The notes beneath the pieces are model-generated. The model saw nothing but the letters and a program-made list of their open reading frames with translations, was not told the DNA's origin and did not search any database. This document shows positions 61,761-64,000 of a DNA stretch of 64,000 nucleotides, in pieces. Made by a program: the position numbers and the translations under genes. Position 1 is the stretch's first letter. Each line of letters starts with the position of its first letter. The DNA is from Nocardia crassostreae (GTDB lineage: Bacteria > Actinomycetota > Actinomycetes > Mycobacteriales > Mycobacteriaceae), in the NCBI RefSeq assembly GCF_001613405.1, contig NZ_BDCH01000041.1, forward strand, positions 1 through 64,000. Reading direction: 5' to 3'.

Positions 61761-62006
61761 AGCTCCCGTAATTCCTTTCGTTGCTGGTTCGCACAGGGAT
61801 CGGCTATCCCTGCCCTGGCGCCCACGGCCGCCGGACCCTCCGCAACAATTCAGGGGACCAGCCGGCGACCCTTGATCTGGGCGCGCGAAGTCGGTCTGCA
61901 ATCCGCAAACCGCTGGACCAGTTTACGGGGCCGCAGCGCGGAGATGAAATCGGGGTTCGGGGCGACGATCGTGGCGCGCGAAGCCGGGCCGGGTGCAGCG
62001 CGCTGG

Positions 62007-62336
62007 TCAGGACAGATGCAATGCGTAGGCCAAGGCCATACCGAAGGCGGTCAGGACGACGCCGGTGACCGCGATTGCGACGAAGGTCACCGCGCGGGTG
62101 CCGTCACCCCAGTCGCCCTTCTTGTGCGAGTGCAGGACTCGGCTGCGGCGAACACAGACAACCGTCACGACCGCCAGCGCGGCGGTGGCGGCGAAACACA
62201 GGACGCTGACCGGCGGCCAGTCGGCGGCGAAACCCGCGTGCACGAAAAGCACCAGGTTGGCCATGGATCCAATGGCCGTTCGCCACCAGGCCAGGGCGGT
62301 CCGCTCGGCGGCCAGACCGGCTTCGGGGCTGGTCAC
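62007..62336 (-). CDS. DUF202-family small membrane protein, second of a pair
   Basis: The protein has 109 residues from GTG 62336, whose GTGA overlaps the stop of the preceding DUF202 gene. It begins TSPEAGLAAERTALAWWRTA, the DUF202 signature (xExTxLAWxRT). Three hydrophobic segments follow (MANLVLFVHAGFAA, VSVLCFAATAALAVVTVVC, AVTFVAIAVTGVVLTAFGMAL). The function of the family is unknown. The coupled pair of related proteins could form a hetero-oligomer in the membrane. Confidence 0.8.
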   Translation of the reverse strand: MTSPEAGLAAERTALAWWRTAIGSMANLVLFVHAGFAADWPPVSVLCFAATAALAVVTVVCVRRSRVLHSHKKGDWGDGTRAVTFVAIAVTGVVLTAFGMALAYALHLS

Positions 62337-62692
62337 GACAGCAGGAGCCCGATACTGGCCAGGACGGCGATGAGGGCGATGCCGAAGGCGAGGATGGGGA
62401 CCATGACGGTGTGCGGCAGTTTGTCGCCGCGTTCCATGGCGGCCTGCACATGCTTCCAGCGGCCGTAGGCGCCGATGGCGACAATGGTGGCCAATACGAT
62501 GCAGCCCATGGCGACCGCCGTGCGCGCACCATGATGCCGGAACGGGCGGACCAGTTCGTGCACCGCGACGCCACCGGCGAGCAGGCCGAGGGCGGTGCGC
62601 ATCCACGCCAGGAAGGTGCGCTCGTTGGCGAGGGTGAAGCGGTAATCGATCGGTGCCGCTTCGGTTTCCGTGTTCGGCTCGGCGGAGCCCAT
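62333..62692 (-). CDS. DUF202-family (YidH-like) small membrane protein, first of a pair
   Basis: The protein has 119 residues from ATG 62692, preceded by GGAGG; an upstream start at 62767 is not supported. After a short acidic N-terminus comes the signature YRFTLANERTFLAWMRTALG. Three membrane segments follow (LLAGGVAVHEL, AVAMGCIVLATIVAIGAYG, MVPILAFGIALIAVLASIGLLL). YidH-like proteins are inner-membrane proteins of unknown role. It is coupled by a 4-bp overlap to a second DUF202 gene and faces away from the M23 peptidase gene. Confidence 0.85.
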   Translation of the reverse strand: MGSAEPNTETEAAPIDYRFTLANERTFLAWMRTALGLLAGGVAVHELVRPFRHHGARTAVAMGCIVLATIVAIGAYGRWKHVQAAMERGDKLPHTVMVPILAFGIALIAVLASIGLLLS

Positions 62693-62819
62693 GAACTGTG
62701 TCCTCCTGCTGCGGTGGTGCGCTACTGGTGCGGACGTGCTCTGTTCACATGCGCGGACGTTATCCACACTCGCCGATCACGGTATCCCTCGCGGCCGCAC
62801 ACAGGCGCACCCTGTGTCC

Positions 62820-63344
62820 ATGCACCCGATCATGTCGAGGTTTCTCGCCCGATCATCCCCGCTCGCACCGGGGCTATTGCTCGTGTGCTCCCTGCTGATG
62901 GCCACCCCCGCCGCAGCAGCGCCCACAGGCGAATTCGACTGGCCGCTGCGCCCACGCCCCGCAGTCCTGCGCCCCTTCGACAAACCGCCCCAGAACTGGC
63001 TGCCCGGCCATCGGGGCGTCGACCTGGCGGGCAGCCCCGGACAACAGGTACTGGCCGCGGGCGCGGGAATCGTCGTCTTCGCGGGCAAGGTCGCGACCAA
63101 ACCGGTTGTCTCGATCGACCACCCCGGCGGCCTACGCACCACCTACGAACCGGTGACAGCCTCGATTCCAGTGGGCCGCAGGGTCTCTCGCAGCACCTCC
63201 ATCGGCGCCCTGGAACCCGGCCACGACGGCTGCCCGGCGCCCGCCTGCCTCCACTGGGGCCTCCGCCGCCACCACGACTATCTCGACCCACTCGCCTTGC
63301 TCCGCCAAGCCCCGATCCGGCTCAAACCGCTGTCCCCGGACTAG
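62820..63344 (+). CDS. Secreted M23-family peptidase (Rv2891-like)
   Basis: The protein has about 174 residues from ATG 62820 (ATG 62832 also possible). A signal peptide (PLAPGLLLVCSLLMATPAAA) is followed by a LytM-type domain: FDWPLRPRPAVLRPFDKP, zinc ligands in GHRGVDLAG, and LHWGLRRHHDYLDPLALL at the place of the usual HxH, where only one His of that pair is seen. M23 enzymes cut peptidoglycan cross-links. The gene next to rpsB in Mycobacterium (Rv2891) has the same layout, including a pair of Cys before LHWG. The incomplete HxH may mean reduced or absent catalysis. Confidence 0.85.
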   Translation: MHPIMSRFLARSSPLAPGLLLVCSLLMATPAAAAPTGEFDWPLRPRPAVLRPFDKPPQNWLPGHRGVDLAGSPGQQVLAAGAGIVVFAGKVATKPVVSIDHPGGLRTTYEPVTASIPVGRRVSRSTSIGALEPGHDGCPAPACLHWGLRRHHDYLDPLALLRQAPIRLKPLSPD

Positions 63345-63377
63345 AGCCCACAACCGACACGGGACCAGGATGTGTAT

Positions 63378-63893
63378 ATGCCGCACGAGCCCACCACCCC
63401 GCAGTTCACCTATCCCGAGGTCGGCGCGACCGCGGGCGCTTTCCCGCCCGGCTATCACCAGTTCCGGCTACGCCGCCGCATCGGCTCGGGCCGGGCGCTG
63501 TTCGAGGAGGCGGGTTCGCAGATCCTCGCGTACCGAATGCAGAAGGGCACCGGCATCTTCCAACGGGCGAGCACCGCCACCGCAGAGCCGGGCACCGACC
63601 TGACCGTCTTCCTGGGCGTTAGGCCACTGGGTATCGCCGCCCCCTGCCGGGTGGTCTACGTCCTCGACGAACCCGACCGCCGCGGCTTCGCCTACGGCAC
63701 CCTGCCCGGCCATCCGGAGAGCGGCGAGGAGTTGTTCGCCGTCGAATACGACCCGGCCGACGATTCGGTCCACGGCATCGTCGCCGCCTTCTCCCGCCCC
63801 GGCACCTGGTACACCCGGCTTGGCGGCCCGATGGTCCGGCTCATCCAACGCTGGTTCGCGGGCCGCTACATCGACACCCTCCTACCGCGCTGA
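63378..63893 (+). CDS. DUF1990-family protein
   Basis: The protein has about 171 residues from ATG 63378 (GTG 63372 adds two residues; CAGGA lies at the right distance from 63378). Conserved family blocks are FTYPEVGATAG, FPPGYHQFRLRRRIGSGRALF, ILAYRMQKGTGIF, RRGFAYGTLPGHPESGEELF and SRPGTWYTRLGGP. DUF1990 proteins are small soluble beta-rich proteins of unknown function, possibly lipid-binding by fold. The gene follows the M23 gene by 33 bp and may be co-transcribed. Confidence 0.85.
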   Translation: MPHEPTTPQFTYPEVGATAGAFPPGYHQFRLRRRIGSGRALFEEAGSQILAYRMQKGTGIFQRASTATAEPGTDLTVFLGVRPLGIAAPCRVVYVLDEPDRRGFAYGTLPGHPESGEELFAVEYDPADDSVHGIVAAFSRPGTWYTRLGGPMVRLIQRWFAGRYIDTLLPR

Positions 63894-64000
63894 TCAGACC
63901 GTCTGAGGCCGGACGGCACCTCGTACGGCCGCACCACACCTCCCCGCGGTCGTGACTGCCTGCGGCCGAATACAATTCGGGCCGCTTGCGTGTCACCCAC
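63894..64000. other. Right edge, no feature seen
   Basis: After the DUF1990 stop, 107 bases remain. I see no coding start, hairpin with a T run or repeat. It may be upstream sequence of a gene outside the window. Confidence 0.4.

Overview
The window is a high-GC actinomycete chromosome segment, most probably Nocardia or a close relative in Mycobacteriales. The evidence is its conserved housekeeping genes. rip1/rseP, dxr and a DUF2631 gene lie at the left; rlmN, cdsA, frr, pyrH, tsf, rpsB and an M23 peptidase lie at the right. They keep the relative order and orientation known from Mycobacterium (Rv2869c to Rv2891). Here about 48 kb of accessory DNA (roughly 5.2-53.3 kb) separates the two halves. 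No rRNA, tRNA, CRISPR array or insertion sequence was recognised.

Left part (1-17.7 kb): a left-truncated endonuclease V gene; a frameshifted TerD/TerB-like/HNH multidomain gene; rip1 and dxr; a DUF2631 membrane protein; two tandem secreted paralogues; a DUF4331 protein and a TPR protein; a membrane protein; a large receptor-like protein with a branched-chain amino-acid-type binding domain; and Lrp and LysE genes transcribed divergently. A MerR regulator then faces a CPYC flavin oxidoreductase and a DHA2 exporter gene that carries two in-frame stops.

Centre (17.6-46.4 kb): one minus-strand operon of about 28.8 kb in which most genes overlap by ATGA or GTGA. It starts with an FkbJ-type ACP, an FkbI-type acyl-CoA dehydrogenase, a KASIII-like acyltransferase and an FkbH-type HAD protein. 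A standalone A-T protein, a KS-(degenerate AT)-T-C protein, an FkbK-type 3-hydroxyacyl-CoA dehydrogenase and two NRPSs (C-A-T-E-C-A-T-E-C and C-A-T-C-A-T-C) follow. The four fkb-like functions are those that make hydroxymalonyl-ACP from a glycolytic C3 unit. The cluster is therefore predicted to make a short peptide-polyketide with a hydroxylated C2 unit and at least two threonine-like residues. There is no thioesterase. The 5' end of the first NRPS carries a frameshift and two in-frame TAG codons, and its N-terminal C and A domains have altered key residues.

Right of the cluster (46.5-53.3 kb): an FHA membrane protein and a small protein that share an I-x-N-V-x-G-[DN]-Q motif; a 14-TM exporter with an AraC regulator; an F420-type nitroreductase; and a lower-GC patch with two unrecognised genes.

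Right part (53.3-64 kb): rlmN, a LapA-like protein, cdsA-frr-pyrH, an XRE regulator with a NAD(P)-binding protein and a cupin, tsf-rpsB, a DUF202 pair, an M23 peptidase and a DUF1990 protein. Several otherwise well-conserved accessory genes across the window carry premature stops, frameshifts or missing stops. This is either gene decay or consensus error in this assembly, and read-level checking would separate the two.
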